The notes under the pieces were generated by a model. It was not told the origin of the DNA. It was given only the letters and a program-made list of their open reading frames with translations, and ran no database searches. From Burkholderia sp. 9120 (lineage in GTDB: Bacteria > Pseudomonadota > Gammaproteobacteria > Burkholderiales > Burkholderiaceae), in the NCBI RefSeq assembly GCF_000745015.1, contig NZ_JQNA01000002.1, positions 930,001 through 994,000 of the forward strand: a stretch of DNA of 64,000 bases. The letters run 5' to 3'. Below, one piece after another: positions 8,555 to 18,166 of the stretch (the stretch's first letter is position 1; each line of letters starts with the position of its first letter). The translations under genes were made by a program, and so were the position numbers.

Positions 8555-9670
8555 TTAGAACGAGTGACGCAGACCGACGCGGCCCACCACCTGCTTACCG
8601 TTCGACGATGGATCGAAGCCGGCGATTTGCGCGACCGCGCCGCCACTGGCTTTTTGCAATGCCGCGAGTGCGTAGACGGCGGTGCGTTTCGACAATTCGT
8701 ATTCCGCGCTCAGGTTGAGCTGCTGGTACTTCGGTTCCTGGTTGGTCGCGTGATCGCGGCCATCCGTGTACGTGTAACCGGCCGCGAGATTGAGCTGGCT
8801 GGTGGCGGCGAAGGTGCCCGCGAATTCATAGTTCTGGAACTTGACGTCCTGACCGGCATCGCCTTGCTGGAAGTCGACGTTAGTGAAGTTGCCCATCAGC
8901 TTGAACTTGTCGAACTGATAGGACGCACCGGCCGCGAAGATGCCCTGGCTGCGCGCATTGGCCAGGTAGTTGCCGTACACCGCGTTGGTGAAGCCCGAGC
9001 CGTTCTGATAGCTCTGGACAGCCTGTTCCGGGTCGTTGACACGCAGATAGCCGGCGCCGATCGAGAACGGTCCGTTCGTGTACGACGCGGCCGCGCTATA
9101 GGCGGAGTTATTCGAGAACTGGCCGGCCTGGCCGCCGAACGAATAGAGTGCTTCGCCGGTGAAGCCGCCGATAGTGGGACTCGTGTACTTCACGGCATTG
9201 CTGATGGCGAAGCCGTTATCGAGGTTGTCCATATCGTTCGGGTGGGAGAAGTACCAGCCGCCGTAGCTGTCGTTGAGCGAGTACGGCTCGATCAGGTCGA
9301 CGAGCGGATCCCATTGACGGCCGAGGGTGACGGTACCGAACGTCTGGCTGTCGAGACCCACGTAGGCATTACGGGAGAAGGCGAGGCCGCTGCCGAGGTT
9401 GCCGTTGCTCGAGTTGAAGCCGCTTTCCAGATCGAAGATCGCGTCGAGGCCGCCGCCCAGATCTTCTTTACCTCTCACGCCCCAGCGGCTGCCGGCGCTG
9501 ACGCCGCTGGCCATCTGATAGAGGTGGTTGCCGTTGACGTTGCTGGCGAAGTCGATACCGGTATCGAGAATGCCGTAGAGCGTGACGCTGCTTTGCGCGT
9601 GCGCGGTGGTTGCCAGGCCGGCGCATAGCAGGGCTCCGAGCAAGTGTGCCAGCTTCATCTTCTGATTCAT
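8555..9670 (-). CDS. Gram-negative porin (OmpC-like, Burkholderia type)
   Basis: A 371-residue outer-membrane porin. The signal peptide ends THAQ, then SSVTLYGILDTGIDF. It shares SRWGVRGKEDLGGGLDAIF, GRQWDPLVD and a C-terminal GLRHSF with the porin at 6447-7625; the two are diverged paralogues. An AAAGGTG lies just before the ATG at 9670; a second ATG four codons in is possible. Confidence 0.93.
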   Translation of the reverse strand: MNQKMKLAHLLGALLCAGLATTAHAQSSVTLYGILDTGIDFASNVNGNHLYQMASGVSAGSRWGVRGKEDLGGGLDAIFDLESGFNSSNGNLGSGLAFSRNAYVGLDSQTFGTVTLGRQWDPLVDLIEPYSLNDSYGGWYFSHPNDMDNLDNGFAISNAVKYTSPTIGGFTGEALYSFGGQAGQFSNNSAYSAAASYTNGPFSIGAGYLRVNDPEQAVQSYQNGSGFTNAVYGNYLANARSQGIFAAGASYQFDKFKLMGNFTNVDFQQGDAGQDVKFQNYEFAGTFAATSQLNLAAGYTYTDGRDHATNQEPKYQQLNLSAEYELSKRTAVYALAALQKASGGAVAQIAGFDPSSNGKQVVGRVGLRHSF

Positions 9671-9882
9671 GAATCACCTTTCGTTTAAATAGGATGCCTG
9701 ATAGCTGTGGGGGCTTGTTTTTTCGCTGCCACGGGGGTGAATATAGCTATGCTGGAAAGCGGTGCCGCTGTAAGACAGAATTTCACTTTGTGCGTTGGGT
9801 TTTTCATTAATTGATCATTGACCATGGGGTTTTGCCAGGTTTTGGTTTTGGGTTTTTTGCTTGGTTTGTTGGTCTTTTTTTT

Positions 9883-10090
9883 GGCCTTTCCTTGTGTTGG
9901 TAGTGGTCTATTAGCGATCCCCCTGTGCGGGGGGCACCTACTTTTCTTTGCCTGCCGCAAAGAAAAGTAGGCAAAAGAAAGCGGCTCACACCGCTAATTC
10001 TGAAGTGGGTTTCGTGGTCCACCACCGGGAGTGGCGCATCTGGAATCCGTGCTCTCGCACACTCCGCTTTCGTGACAAAGGCGTCATTCA
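9883..10090 (+). repeat. Dispersed intergenic repeat, copy A
   Basis: Starts with GGCCTTTCCTTG and contains a hairpin with 15-bp arms (9937-9951 and 9957-9971, CCTACTTTTCTTTGC) and 5-base loop. Then come GCGGCTCACACCGCTAA and a block reading CATCTGGAATCC...CTCTCGCACA. Shared with copies at 10368, 57497 and 62985. Unlike the others it does not follow a gene stop on its own strand. Confidence 0.9.
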
Positions 10091-10230
10091 TCCCGCCTCG
10101 CGCAATGCGCTCGCCGGAACGGTCGGCATTGAACCGGACGCTTCGCTTTTGTGTGGTGGGAGTCGTCGGCTTCGCCTCGGCGAAGCGGCAAGAATGGACC
10201 GGCATGGCCCGAAAAGTACTACCGGCTTCG

Positions 10231-10354
10231 TGAACGACCGCGACGGCGCGCGTAGCGCCGCCGGAAGAATGACTGCTGTGTCACGAGGGCGGAATGTGCG
10301 AGAACACAGATTCCAGATGAGCCACTACCGCGGCTGCGCGGGAGACCCGCTTAG
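10231..10354 (-). repeat. Dispersed intergenic repeat, partial copy
   Basis: Only the distal half of the element is present: the GCGCCGCCGGAAGAATGA block, the CATCTGGAATC block and the GCGGGTCTCCCGCGCAG block, without the long palindrome. It lies head-to-tail with the full copy at 10368-10610, and both have TGAACGACCGC at their left (lower-coordinate) edge. This suggests tandem duplication followed by deletion. Confidence 0.8.
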
Positions 10355-10367
10355 CAGGGGCCATGCT

Positions 10368-10610
10368 TGAACGACCGCCGCGGCGCGCGCAGCGCCGCCG
10401 GAAGAATGACGCCTTTGTCACCGGCGCGGAATGTGCGAGAACACGGATTCCAGATGAGCCACTAACGTGGCTGTGCGAGAAACCCGCTTAAGAGTTAGCG
10501 GTGTGAGCCGCTTTCTTTTGCCTACTTTTCTTTGCGGCAGGCAAAGAAAAGTAGGTGCCCCCCCGCACAGGGGGATCGCTAATAGATCACTACCAACACA
10601 AGGAAAGGCC
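10368..10610 (-). repeat. Dispersed intergenic repeat, copy B
   Basis: A full copy on the minus strand, starting (at 10610) 49 bp after the stop of the response-regulator gene at 10660. The hairpin arms are 10521-10535 and 10541-10555, identical in sequence to those of copy A, so A and B form an inverted repeat about 730 bp across. Confidence 0.9.
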
Positions 10611-10659
10611 AAAGCAGCAGAAACCAAACCCAGACCGCCGAGCAGGCCAAAAAGCCCCA

Positions 10660-11379
10660 TCAAGCACCAACAGAAACCTGATACCCAAACCGACTAACAG
10701 TCTCAATCCGAACCTCAGGCACAACCCCAAGAATCTTCCTCCGAAGCCTGGACACAACAAGATTAACGCTAGAAGGATCAACATCATCCTTCTCCGGCCA
10801 CGCATAGCGAATCAGCTGATCCCTGGCAACAGGCGCATTCACCTGCCGCAGCAGGCACTCCAGCAAAAGAAACTCCCGCCGCGTAACCGCCACCCTACGC
10901 CCCCCAAAAACAAGTTCCCGAGTTGCAGCATCGAGCGAAGGCACTTCAACAGAAGAACCCCCAGCGACAGACATAGAAGCCCCGGAAGCCGAGCCCCCAC
11001 CAACACCGCCACCGCGTCCCACCCTCTGTAAAGCCTGCATCCGCTCATGCATTTCAATAAACGAATAAGGCTGACAGAAACACGCATCCGCACCAGCCCG
11101 CAAAATCTTCGTCCGATCCTGCGCAGAAGCACCCCCCAAAACAGCCACAATCGCCGCCCCGCTCCCCGCACCCGCAAACTCCGCCACATACTCAAGCAGC
11201 GCAGAATAAGCGCCCCCATCCAGCACCATCAAAACAATCGCGTCGAACGACTCCTGCCCCGCAAGAAAAACCCCATCCCGCAGATCGTCGGCGCGCTGCA
11301 AACTATGCGCACTCTCCTGCAGCGCCTTGAAAAGCCACGCCGCTTCCGGATGCGACGGCCCCACAAACAGGACGCGCAT
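10660..11379 (-). CDS. OmpR-family regulator with a degenerate receiver
   Basis: 239 residues: a receiver-like fold (~1-115), a Gly/Ser linker (~118-140) and an intact OmpR winged helix (~145-239, with TRREFLLLECLL and NLVVSRLRRKI). The receiver has lost its chemistry: the acidic pair is G7-P8, the phospho-acceptor Asp is Met51 (IVLMVLDGG) and the conserved Lys is Gln103 (CQPYSF). It should therefore act without Asp phosphorylation. It lies 35 bp after the kinase gene, third in the operon. Third positions are unusually rich in G/T toward the 3' end, next to repeat copy B. Confidence 0.85.
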   Translation of the reverse strand: MRVLFVGPSHPEAAWLFKALQESAHSLQRADDLRDGVFLAGQESFDAIVLMVLDGGAYSALLEYVAEFAGAGSGAAIVAVLGGASAQDRTKILRAGADACFCQPYSFIEMHERMQALQRVGRGGGVGGGSASGASMSVAGGSSVEVPSLDAATRELVFGGRRVAVTRREFLLLECLLRQVNAPVARDQLIRYAWPEKDDVDPSSVNLVVSRLRRKILGVVPEVRIETVSRFGYQVSVGA

Positions 11380-11414
11380 TCACCCCCCCGTCATGACAAG
11401 AAAAGCACGCAAGC

Positions 11415-12812
11415 TCATGCCAACGTCCTCGACCAGCATTCGATGGAAATCTTCGCGCCCGGCTCCGCATTGCCGATCTTCATCGTGAAGTCATGCACCC
11501 GCATCACCGCGGAAACAATGCTCAACCCAAGCCCCGATCCGGACAGATGCCGCGTACTCTCGCCACGATAAAATCGCTGCAACACCGCGTCGCGTTCATC
11601 GGCGGCGATGCCCGGACCGTTATCGATAATATCCACCTGCGGCCCCGCGGACGTCTGCCGAAGCTCCATCCGCACCACACCCCCTGCGGGCGTGAACTTG
11701 ATTGCGTTGTCCACCAGATTGCTCAACGCTTCGAACAGCAACGCACGATCGCCATGAATCGCTTCAACCGGTTGCGCATGCACCGAAAGTTGAATCGCCC
11801 GGCTCTCCGCGAGCGGCTCGTAAAGCTCGCCGACTTCCTGGATCAACGTCTCCAGTTGCACTTCACCAAATCCGCCGCGCCGCTGCAAGGTGCCAATCTC
11901 GGAGATCCGCAACATCGCACGAAAGCGGTCGAGCAACGCGTCAGTCTCGGTGCGGGCGCGCTCCACCAGCGTCGACAATTCGGCGTCGTCGAGCGTTCCG
12001 GTGTGCTCCGCCGCGTGCGCGAGCAAGGTCCGCACATGCGCCAATGGCGTGCGCAGATCGTGCGCGATGCCATCGCAAGCGCCCTTCACTTCGTTCATCA
12101 GGCGCTCGACTTCGGCCAGCATATGGTTCACCAGATGCGCGAGCATATCCACTTCGTCGCGCCCGCCAATCGGCAAACGCTGCGCGAGATCGCCCTGCGC
12201 AATACGCTGCGTGACGCGGCGAATCGCCTTGAGCCGGCGCATTTGCCGCACGCTCAACGCCAGGCCGCCGGCCACGCCTGCAAGCAGACAGACAATCCCG
12301 CCGCTCACCAGCGCGTCGATCACCGCCTCGCGAATCCGCAGAATATGCGTGAGATCGCGCGCGATCACGAGCGTCGAACCGTCCTTGCGTCGCTCGGCCA
12401 TCGCGCGCACAACCGGCGCCTGATCGTTACGCCCCATCGAGAGCGCCAGATCGAGCGTCTTGCCTTTACGCGTGGTGGGCAACTGCGTCGGATACACCAG
12501 TACGTCGCCGGCAATCAATTGACCGTCCGGAGCGAACAGGCCGTAGTAATTCGTGTGCATGCGCTCGTGCTCGATGCGCCGGTGGATCGCATCGGCGATA
12601 CCGGTGTCCGGCAGCGAGTCGAAGTAGATCAGTTGCCAGTCCATCACCACATCGGTTTCGCGCTCCATATCGCCGGTCACGGCCCAGCCGATGAAGCCCA
12701 GTAACAGCATCACCGAAAATGAAAAAATGACCGCGTAAATGGAGAGCAGGCGAAAGGTGGTGGAATGCCAGCGCCGCCCGAGCGCAGATTGAGCGGGGAA
12801 GGTTGTGTCCAT
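11415..12812 (-). CDS. Two-component sensor histidine kinase (EnvZ/QseC-like layout)
   Basis: A 465-residue inner-membrane kinase. TM1 is ~24-45, a ~120-residue periplasmic sensor follows, TM2 is ~166-187, then a HAMP domain (~188-240). The HisKA box GIAHDLRTPL carries H251. The catalytic domain has the N box (NLVDNAIKFTP), G1 box (DNGPGI) and G2 box (GSGLGLSIV). It starts 13 bp after the response-regulator stop. The signal is unknown. Confidence 0.92.
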   Translation of the reverse strand: MDTTFPAQSALGRRWHSTTFRLLSIYAVIFSFSVMLLLGFIGWAVTGDMERETDVVMDWQLIYFDSLPDTGIADAIHRRIEHERMHTNYYGLFAPDGQLIAGDVLVYPTQLPTTRKGKTLDLALSMGRNDQAPVVRAMAERRKDGSTLVIARDLTHILRIREAVIDALVSGGIVCLLAGVAGGLALSVRQMRRLKAIRRVTQRIAQGDLAQRLPIGGRDEVDMLAHLVNHMLAEVERLMNEVKGACDGIAHDLRTPLAHVRTLLAHAAEHTGTLDDAELSTLVERARTETDALLDRFRAMLRISEIGTLQRRGGFGEVQLETLIQEVGELYEPLAESRAIQLSVHAQPVEAIHGDRALLFEALSNLVDNAIKFTPAGGVVRMELRQTSAGPQVDIIDNGPGIAADERDAVLQRFYRGESTRHLSGSGLGLSIVSAVMRVHDFTMKIGNAEPGAKISIECWSRTLA

Positions 12813-12825
12813 CAGGAAGATTGGT

Positions 12826-13503
12826 TCATGCGAGGATATAGCCCGAGCCGCGCACGGTCTGGATCATTTGCGTCACGCCAGGTGGGTCGATTTTTTTGCG
12901 CAGACGGCCCATATGCACATCGATCAGATTGGTGCCCGGATCGAAGTGATAGCCCCACACCGCCTCGAACAGCATGGTGCGCGTAATGGTCTGGCCGGCA
13001 TGGCGCATCATGAATTCGAGCACGCGGTACTCGGTGGGCAGCAGCACGATCTCTTCGCCGTCGCGCTGTACCTTGCGTGAAATCAGATCGAGTTCGAGCG
13101 GGCCGACCCGTAGATGAGTCTCGAGTTGCGCGGCCGGCGTTTGACTGCGGCGCAGCAGCACTTCGAGGCGCGCGGTCATTTCTTCGGGATCGAACGGCTT
13201 GGTCAGGTAATCGTCGCCGCCGGCACGCAGACCGCGCACCCTTTCGTCGACGTCGCCCAGCGCGCTCAGCATCAGCACCGGCGTTTGAATGCCGATGCTG
13301 CGCATGGTGGTGAGAATCGTCAGACCGTCCACGCCGGGCAGCATGCGGTCGAGCGTGATCACGTCGTAGTCTTCGCTGATCGCGCGCGCCATGCCGTCGC
13401 GGCCGTTGGCCACCCAGTCCACGGTGAAGCCGCGGCTTTTCAACTCACCGACAATTTCATTCGCGGTAATTTCGTCATCTTCGATCGTGAGTACTCGCGA
13501 CAT
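12826..13503 (-). CDS. OmpR-family response regulator
   Basis: 225 residues with a normal receiver: IEDDE acidic pocket, phospho-acceptor Asp in TLDRMLPG, LSAL and Lys in TKPF. A winged helix follows, ending TVRGSGYILA. The ATG at 13503 is chosen because the receiver begins there; longer frames add unrelated residues. First gene of the operon with the kinase and the degenerate regulator downstream. Confidence 0.93.
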   Translation of the reverse strand: MSRVLTIEDDEITANEIVGELKSRGFTVDWVANGRDGMARAISEDYDVITLDRMLPGVDGLTILTTMRSIGIQTPVLMLSALGDVDERVRGLRAGGDDYLTKPFDPEEMTARLEVLLRRSQTPAAQLETHLRVGPLELDLISRKVQRDGEEIVLLPTEYRVLEFMMRHAGQTITRTMLFEAVWGYHFDPGTNLIDVHMGRLRKKIDPPGVTQMIQTVRGSGYILA

Positions 13504-13886
13504 GATCAATGCATGCGCCGCAGCCAGCTCTACCGATGCAAGCGGCGGGCGCGACCGGTTATCAGTAGGAGGACATGATGCCATATTCGGCTTGCGCATT
13601 CAGTGCACGGGCGTGCGCTTCGGCGGCTGCCGACGCTAGCCGCGAGTGCATCCCAGCAGGCTACGCGGGGTCGCATGGCGGATGAATATCCGCTTCATGA
13701 AGAAATATTTAAGTTTGGCCGCAAGAACGCCGAAGGCGCTTAAACGCGGTTGAAACCTGCCACGCGCCTCGATAAAACATATTTCATTTTGCCGACGCCG
13801 CTTCGGTATACCGCCTCCACTAGCCTACAGCCATCCCGCCGATCGTACTGGCGGTCCGACTCGATCCTTCTCGTGGATGGTAAAAA
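13504..13886. other. Intergenic region, divergent promoters
   Basis: 383 bp between the two-component operon (minus) and a DUF4148 gene (plus). Contains AT-rich patches near 13690-13715 and 13775-13795 that could hold promoters. I see no convincing gene or named operator. Confidence 0.5.
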
Positions 13887-14252
13887 ATGAAACTCGCAAC
13901 GAAGACCCTGCTCGCCTCCCTGTTGCTGATCGGCAGCGCATCGGCCATGGCCGCGCCCGGACTCACGCAGCAGCAATGCAACGATTATCCGTTCACCCAG
14001 CTAAAAAGCGAAGTGACGCACAAGCAATTGATGAACGAGCTGGGCGAACTCGAAGCGGTAGGCTACAGCCCCAGCAACGACGACGACGACTATCCGAGCG
14101 ACCTCGAAGCCGCCCAGCAGAAGCTGCAAGCCGAATATCGCGCGGACTGCATGCCGGCCGCGCCGCATGTGTCGGCCAGCGCAACGCAGTCGCCGGTTGG
14201 CACGGCGACGCCCGCAGCGGCGCAGGCGGTGGCGAATCAGCCGGCGGGCTGA
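13887..14252 (+). CDS. DUF4148 family secreted protein
   Basis: 121 residues with a signal peptide (~1-22, ...ASAMAA). The DUF4148 pattern is clear: THKQLMNELGELEAVGYSPS, an acidic DDDDYPSDLEAAQ stretch and two cysteines (in QQQCND and YRADC). The C-terminus is a low-complexity Ala/Pro/Thr tail. GGATGG precedes the ATG. Function unknown. It diverges from the two-component operon and could be one of its targets, by position only. Confidence 0.85.
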   Translation: MKLATKTLLASLLLIGSASAMAAPGLTQQQCNDYPFTQLKSEVTHKQLMNELGELEAVGYSPSNDDDDYPSDLEAAQQKLQAEYRADCMPAAPHVSASATQSPVGTATPAAAQAVANQPAG

Positions 14253-14337
14253 GCGTCGCATGAGGCGACGCCGTGTGGTTCAACGCATGGAACGCCTGGC
14301 GAAAGGCCTGAAGCTACACGAGCATCACGAGCTACAT

Positions 14338-14372
14338 GAGACGTTGCGAACTGGTTGAGCCCGCAACGTCTC
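14338..14372. terminator. Hairpin at the end of the minus-strand RND operon
   Basis: An 11-bp stem (14338-14348 GAGACGTTGCG with 14362-14372) lies 2 bp beyond the RND stop codon and 85 bp after the DUF4148 stop on the other strand. No clear T run, so it may be a terminator or an mRNA 3'-end stabiliser. Confidence 0.6.
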
Positions 14373-14374
14373 CG

Positions 14375-17300
14375 TCAACGCCCGTTCGTGAACTGCGCGC
14401 GTTCGTTCTCACCCGAACGCGCGCGCTGCGCACGCCTTTCGGCGCGCTTGCGATGCAGCGCTGCCAGCCGCTTTTTGCCGTGCGTGAGCGACGCGATCGC
14501 ATGGAACGCGACCGGCGCGAACACCAGCCCGAACACCGTGGCCGCCAGCACGCCGCCGAACACGCCGGTGCCGATCGACCGGCGGCTCTCCGCCCCCGCA
14601 CCGCTCGACAACACCAGCGGCACGACACCGAGCAGAAACGCCGCCGACGTCATCACGATCGGCCGGAAGCGCGCGCCCGCGGCTTCGGTCACGGCCCGCG
14701 ACAACGGCATGCCGCCCTGATACAGATCGCGCGCGAACTGCACGATCAGAATCGCGTTCTTCGCCGCCAGGCCGATCACGGTGATCATGCCGACCTTGAA
14801 GTACACGTCGTTGGGCATGCCGCGCAACAGCACCGCGCTGACCGCGCCGATCACGCCGAGCGGCACGACCATCAGCACCGCGAGCGGGATCGTCCAGCTT
14901 TCGTACAGCGCGGCAAGCGCCATGAACACCGCCATCAGCGACAGGCCGATCAGCATCGGCGTGAGCTTCGCGGCCGCGGTTTCCTCGCGCGCCGCGTCGA
15001 CCCAGTCGTAGCTGACGCCGACCGGCAACGACCCGGCCAGCCGCTCCATCTCCGCCATTGCCGCGCCGGAGCTATAGCCGGGCGCCGCGTGGCCGCTCAC
15101 GTCAAGTGACGGGTAGCCGTTATAACGCGTCAGCATCACCGGGCCGATGGTCCAGTGACGCGTTGCGATCGCCGACAACGGCACCATGCCGCCCGTCGTG
15201 TTCGGCACGGCGAGCGCGAGCAGATCGTCTTCGGTCATGCGGGTGGCGGCGTCGGCGGAAATCACCACGCGCCGCATCCGGCCGCCGGCTGGAAAGTCGT
15301 CGATATAGGTGGAGCCGAAGGTGCTGCCCAGCACGTCGGAGAGGCGTTCGAACTGCACGCCGAGCGCGTACGCTTTGGCCCGGTCGATGATGAGCTCGAC
15401 GCGCGGCGCGTCGGGCAGATCTTCCGAATGCACCGAGGCCAGCATCGGACTCGCCTTGGCCTGCGCGAACAGTTGCTCGCGCGCGGCCTTCAGCGCGTCG
15501 AGCCCCACCCCACCGCGATCCTCGAGCCGGAACACGAAGCCGTCCGAATGGCCGATGCCCGGCACCGCGGGCGGCAATTGCGCTTCGACGTCGCCGTCCA
15601 GAATCTTGTCGAACTTTTCGTTGAGACGGTCGCGCAACACCAGCGCGTCGGTGTCGCGCTTGTCCCAGTCCTTGAGCTCGACGAAGCCCATGGCCACGTT
15701 CTGCCCACTGCCGGCAAAGCTCCAGCCGATCACACTGGTGACGTTCGCAATTGCCGGCTCGGCATGGAGAATCGCTTCCATACGCTTCACCACGGCCAAC
15801 GTACGCTCCTGCGTGGCGCCCGCGGGCAATTGCACCATGACCTGCAACTGACCTTCGTCCTCGCTCGGTAAAAAGCCGCCGGGCATGTGCCAATACAGCG
15901 CGCCGCACACGCCGACCAGCACGACATACACGGCCAGCATCGGCCCGATCCGGCGCAGCATGCGCGCGGTCAGCCCGCGATAGCCGCTCGCGGCGCGATC
16001 GAAACCAGCGGTGAAACGGCTTGCCGCGCGCGCCGCGAAGCCGAGCAGGCCACGCCGCGCCTCGCGCTGGTGCACCGACTTCGTGTGTGCCTTCAGCAAG
16101 TTCGCGCACAACGCGGGCGTCAACGACAACGCCATGAACGACGACACCAGCATCGACGCGATCATCGCCACCGCGAACTGCCGGTAAATACCGCCGACGC
16201 CGCCCGGAAAGAACGCCATCGGCACGAACACCGCGGTCAGCACCGCGGTCACGCCGATAATCGCGCCGCCGATCTGCGACATCGCCTTGCGGGTCGCCTC
16301 GCGCGGCGGCAGGCCCTCTTCTTCCATCACGCGATGCACGCTCTCCACCACCACGATCGCATCGTCGACGAGAATGCCGATCGCGAGCACGAGGCCGAAC
16401 ATCGTGAAGACGTTGATCGACAGGCCGCACGCGTACATGGCGAGAAACGCGCCCATCAGCGTGACCGGAATCACCACGGTCGGCACCAGCGTGTAGCGCA
16501 GATCGCGCAGAAACAGCCACATCACGAAGAACACCAGCACCACGGCTTCCGCGAGCGTGACGAGCACTTCATGAATGGCGATCTGCACGAAGTGCGCGTT
16601 GTCGAACGGAATTTCGACGGCGACGCCGCTCGGCAAGCCCTTCGACAATTCCGCGAGCCGCGCGCGAATCGCATTCGAGGTTTCGAGCGCGTTACCGCGC
16701 GGTCCCAGTTGAATGCCGACCGTGGCCGATGCCCTGCCGTTCAGTCGCGAATAGAACGTGTAATTGTCGCGCCCGAGTTCGACCCGCGCGACGTCGCGCA
16801 AACGCACCGCCGAACCGTCGGGCCGCGCCTTGATGACGATCTGGCCGAATTCCTCAGGCGAGATCAGTTGCCCTTTGACGCTCACCGAGGCTGTTAGCTG
16901 CTGCCCCGGCACGAACGGCGCGTCACCGATCGCGCCCGCCGTGACGGTGGCGTTCTGCGCGCTGATCGCGGCGTTCACCTCGGTCGGGCCGATGCCGTAC
17001 TCGCGCAGTTTCATCGGATCGACCCACACGCGCAACGCTTCGTCGGCGTCCCACAGTTCGGCCGCGCCCACGCCCGGCGCGCGCTTCAGTTCGCGCAACA
17101 CGTAGCGGCTCAGATAGTCGCTCAATTGCACCGAGTCGCGCGTGCCGTCCGTGGACGTGAGCGCGACCAGCATCAGGAACGTATTGGCCGCCTTGAAGAC
17201 GCTGATGCCCTGCTGCACGACCTGCTGCGGCAAACGCGGCTCGACCTGCTTGAGACGGTTCTGGATGTCGACCAGCGCCAGGTCCGGATTGGTGCCGGGT

Positions 17301-17584
17301 GAGAAGGTCGCGTCGATTTCGAGGTTGCCGAGGTTGTCGCTCGTGGTCTCGTAGTACAGCATGTTGTCCGCGCCATCGAGACTCTCCTCGATGATGCTGC
17401 CGACGTTCCCATCCACCACCTCGGTCGACGCGCCCGGATAGCTCGCGGAAATGACGATGCGCGGCGGCGCCAGACGCGGATACTGCGCCACCGGCAGTTG
17501 CGGAATCGCGAGCGCGCCTGCCACGACAATGGCAAGCGCGACGATCCACGCAAACACCGGACGGTCGATAAAGAAGAAAGGCAC
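14375..17584 (-). CDS. RND multidrug efflux permease (AcrB/MexB type)
   Basis: 1069 residues, standard for the HAE1 family. Begins FFFIDRPVFAWIVALAI like AcrB and carries the proton-relay pair D407-D408 in GILVDDAIVVVES, the same numbering as AcrB. The start codon is GTG (17584) with AAAGGA upstream. No adaptor or outer-membrane gene adjoins it, so it must borrow partners. It lies 12 bp after an acetyltransferase gene as the last gene of a long operon starting at yejA, which is unusual company for an RND pump. Confidence 0.92.
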   Translation of the reverse strand: MPFFFIDRPVFAWIVALAIVVAGALAIPQLPVAQYPRLAPPRIVISASYPGASTEVVDGNVGSIIEESLDGADNMLYYETTSDNLGNLEIDATFSPGTNPDLALVDIQNRLKQVEPRLPQQVVQQGISVFKAANTFLMLVALTSTDGTRDSVQLSDYLSRYVLRELKRAPGVGAAELWDADEALRVWVDPMKLREYGIGPTEVNAAISAQNATVTAGAIGDAPFVPGQQLTASVSVKGQLISPEEFGQIVIKARPDGSAVRLRDVARVELGRDNYTFYSRLNGRASATVGIQLGPRGNALETSNAIRARLAELSKGLPSGVAVEIPFDNAHFVQIAIHEVLVTLAEAVVLVFFVMWLFLRDLRYTLVPTVVIPVTLMGAFLAMYACGLSINVFTMFGLVLAIGILVDDAIVVVESVHRVMEEEGLPPREATRKAMSQIGGAIIGVTAVLTAVFVPMAFFPGGVGGIYRQFAVAMIASMLVSSFMALSLTPALCANLLKAHTKSVHQREARRGLLGFAARAASRFTAGFDRAASGYRGLTARMLRRIGPMLAVYVVLVGVCGALYWHMPGGFLPSEDEGQLQVMVQLPAGATQERTLAVVKRMEAILHAEPAIANVTSVIGWSFAGSGQNVAMGFVELKDWDKRDTDALVLRDRLNEKFDKILDGDVEAQLPPAVPGIGHSDGFVFRLEDRGGVGLDALKAAREQLFAQAKASPMLASVHSEDLPDAPRVELIIDRAKAYALGVQFERLSDVLGSTFGSTYIDDFPAGGRMRRVVISADAATRMTEDDLLALAVPNTTGGMVPLSAIATRHWTIGPVMLTRYNGYPSLDVSGHAAPGYSSGAAMAEMERLAGSLPVGVSYDWVDAAREETAAAKLTPMLIGLSLMAVFMALAALYESWTIPLAVLMVVPLGVIGAVSAVLLRGMPNDVYFKVGMITVIGLAAKNAILIVQFARDLYQGGMPLSRAVTEAAGARFRPIVMTSAAFLLGVVPLVLSSGAGAESRRSIGTGVFGGVLAATVFGLVFAPVAFHAIASLTHGKKRLAALHRKRAERRAQRARSGENERAQFTNGR

Positions 17585-17596
17585 GCGTTAGTCCTT

Positions 17597-18166
17597 TCAG
17601 GGAGGCGTGATTGGCGTGACAGGCGCGAAAGCGGGCGCCTCGGCGAGGCGCGCCATATGCAGCACATCGGCCAGCACGCCATCGCGCAGCGCATAGCCAC
17701 GCGAACGGCCTTCTTCGACAAAGCCGAACTTGCGATACAGCGCGATGGCCGGAGCGTTGTCCGCGTACACCGTGAGTTCGATGCGACGCAACCCGAGCGC
17801 GCCGTCGGCGCTGTCGACCAGCGCCCGCACCAGCGCCGTGCCGACGCCCCGCCCATGATACGCGTCGTGCACGCAGATCCCGAGCTCCGCGCCGTGCGCG
17901 CGCGCGCGCGGGTAGACACTCAGCCCGGCGTGGCCGACCAGTTGCCCGTCCAGCCATGCGCCGACCGTCACGCCCTTGCCGAGGCGCCGCTCGTGCCACG
18001 CGGTGATCTGCTCGACGCTGCGATAGCCGAGCTGCAATGTACCGCGCCGTACGCCGGGCTGGCTCATGATCGCGGTGAACGCTTCCATGTCGGACGGCTC
18101 GCAGGCTTTGATCGCGATGCGATTGTCGAGCGCCGTGGCGTCGCTCTGCAACGTGTCGTTTGTCAT
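17597..18166 (-). CDS. GNAT-family N-acetyltransferase
   Basis: 189 residues of the acetyl-CoA-dependent GNAT fold. The CoA-binding segment is CVHDAYHGRGVGTALVRAL and the late strand is NAPAIALYRKFGFVEEGR. The substrate is unknown: it could be an amine, amino acid or peptide. It overlaps the upstream acetyltransferase gene by 4 bp (ATGA) and is a clear paralogue of it. Confidence 0.9.
   Translation of the reverse strand: MTNDTLQSDATALDNRIAIKACEPSDMEAFTAIMSQPGVRRGTLQLGYRSVEQITAWHERRLGKGVTVGAWLDGQLVGHAGLSVYPRARAHGAELGICVHDAYHGRGVGTALVRALVDSADGALGLRRIELTVYADNAPAIALYRKFGFVEEGRSRGYALRDGVLADVLHMARLAEAPAFAPVTPITPP

Larger units (their letters stand above)
9671..10659. other. Gene-free repeat island
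   Basis: About 990 bp without a credible gene. Bases ~9790-9882 are very G/T-rich on the plus strand. Then come a long copy of a dispersed repeat (9883-10090), ~140 bp of unique DNA, a partial copy (10231-10354) and a full inverted copy (10368-10610). The open frames that cross it are conceptual translations of the repeat. Confidence 0.8.

Noticed and set aside
9671..10659. Remnant of an insertion sequence
   Set aside because: Inverted repeat copies are present, but no transposase fragment or target-site duplication was seen; the same element occurs singly elsewhere.
9685..10700. Several 80-160 residue open frames reading Pro/Arg/Lys-rich sequence across the repeat island
   Set aside because: They are translations of the dispersed repeat; the same residues recur at other copies in different genes' flanks, with no start signal.
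14375..17584. Complete tripartite efflux operon at 14-18 kb
   Set aside because: Only the pump is present; neither neighbour is an adaptor or outer-membrane channel.
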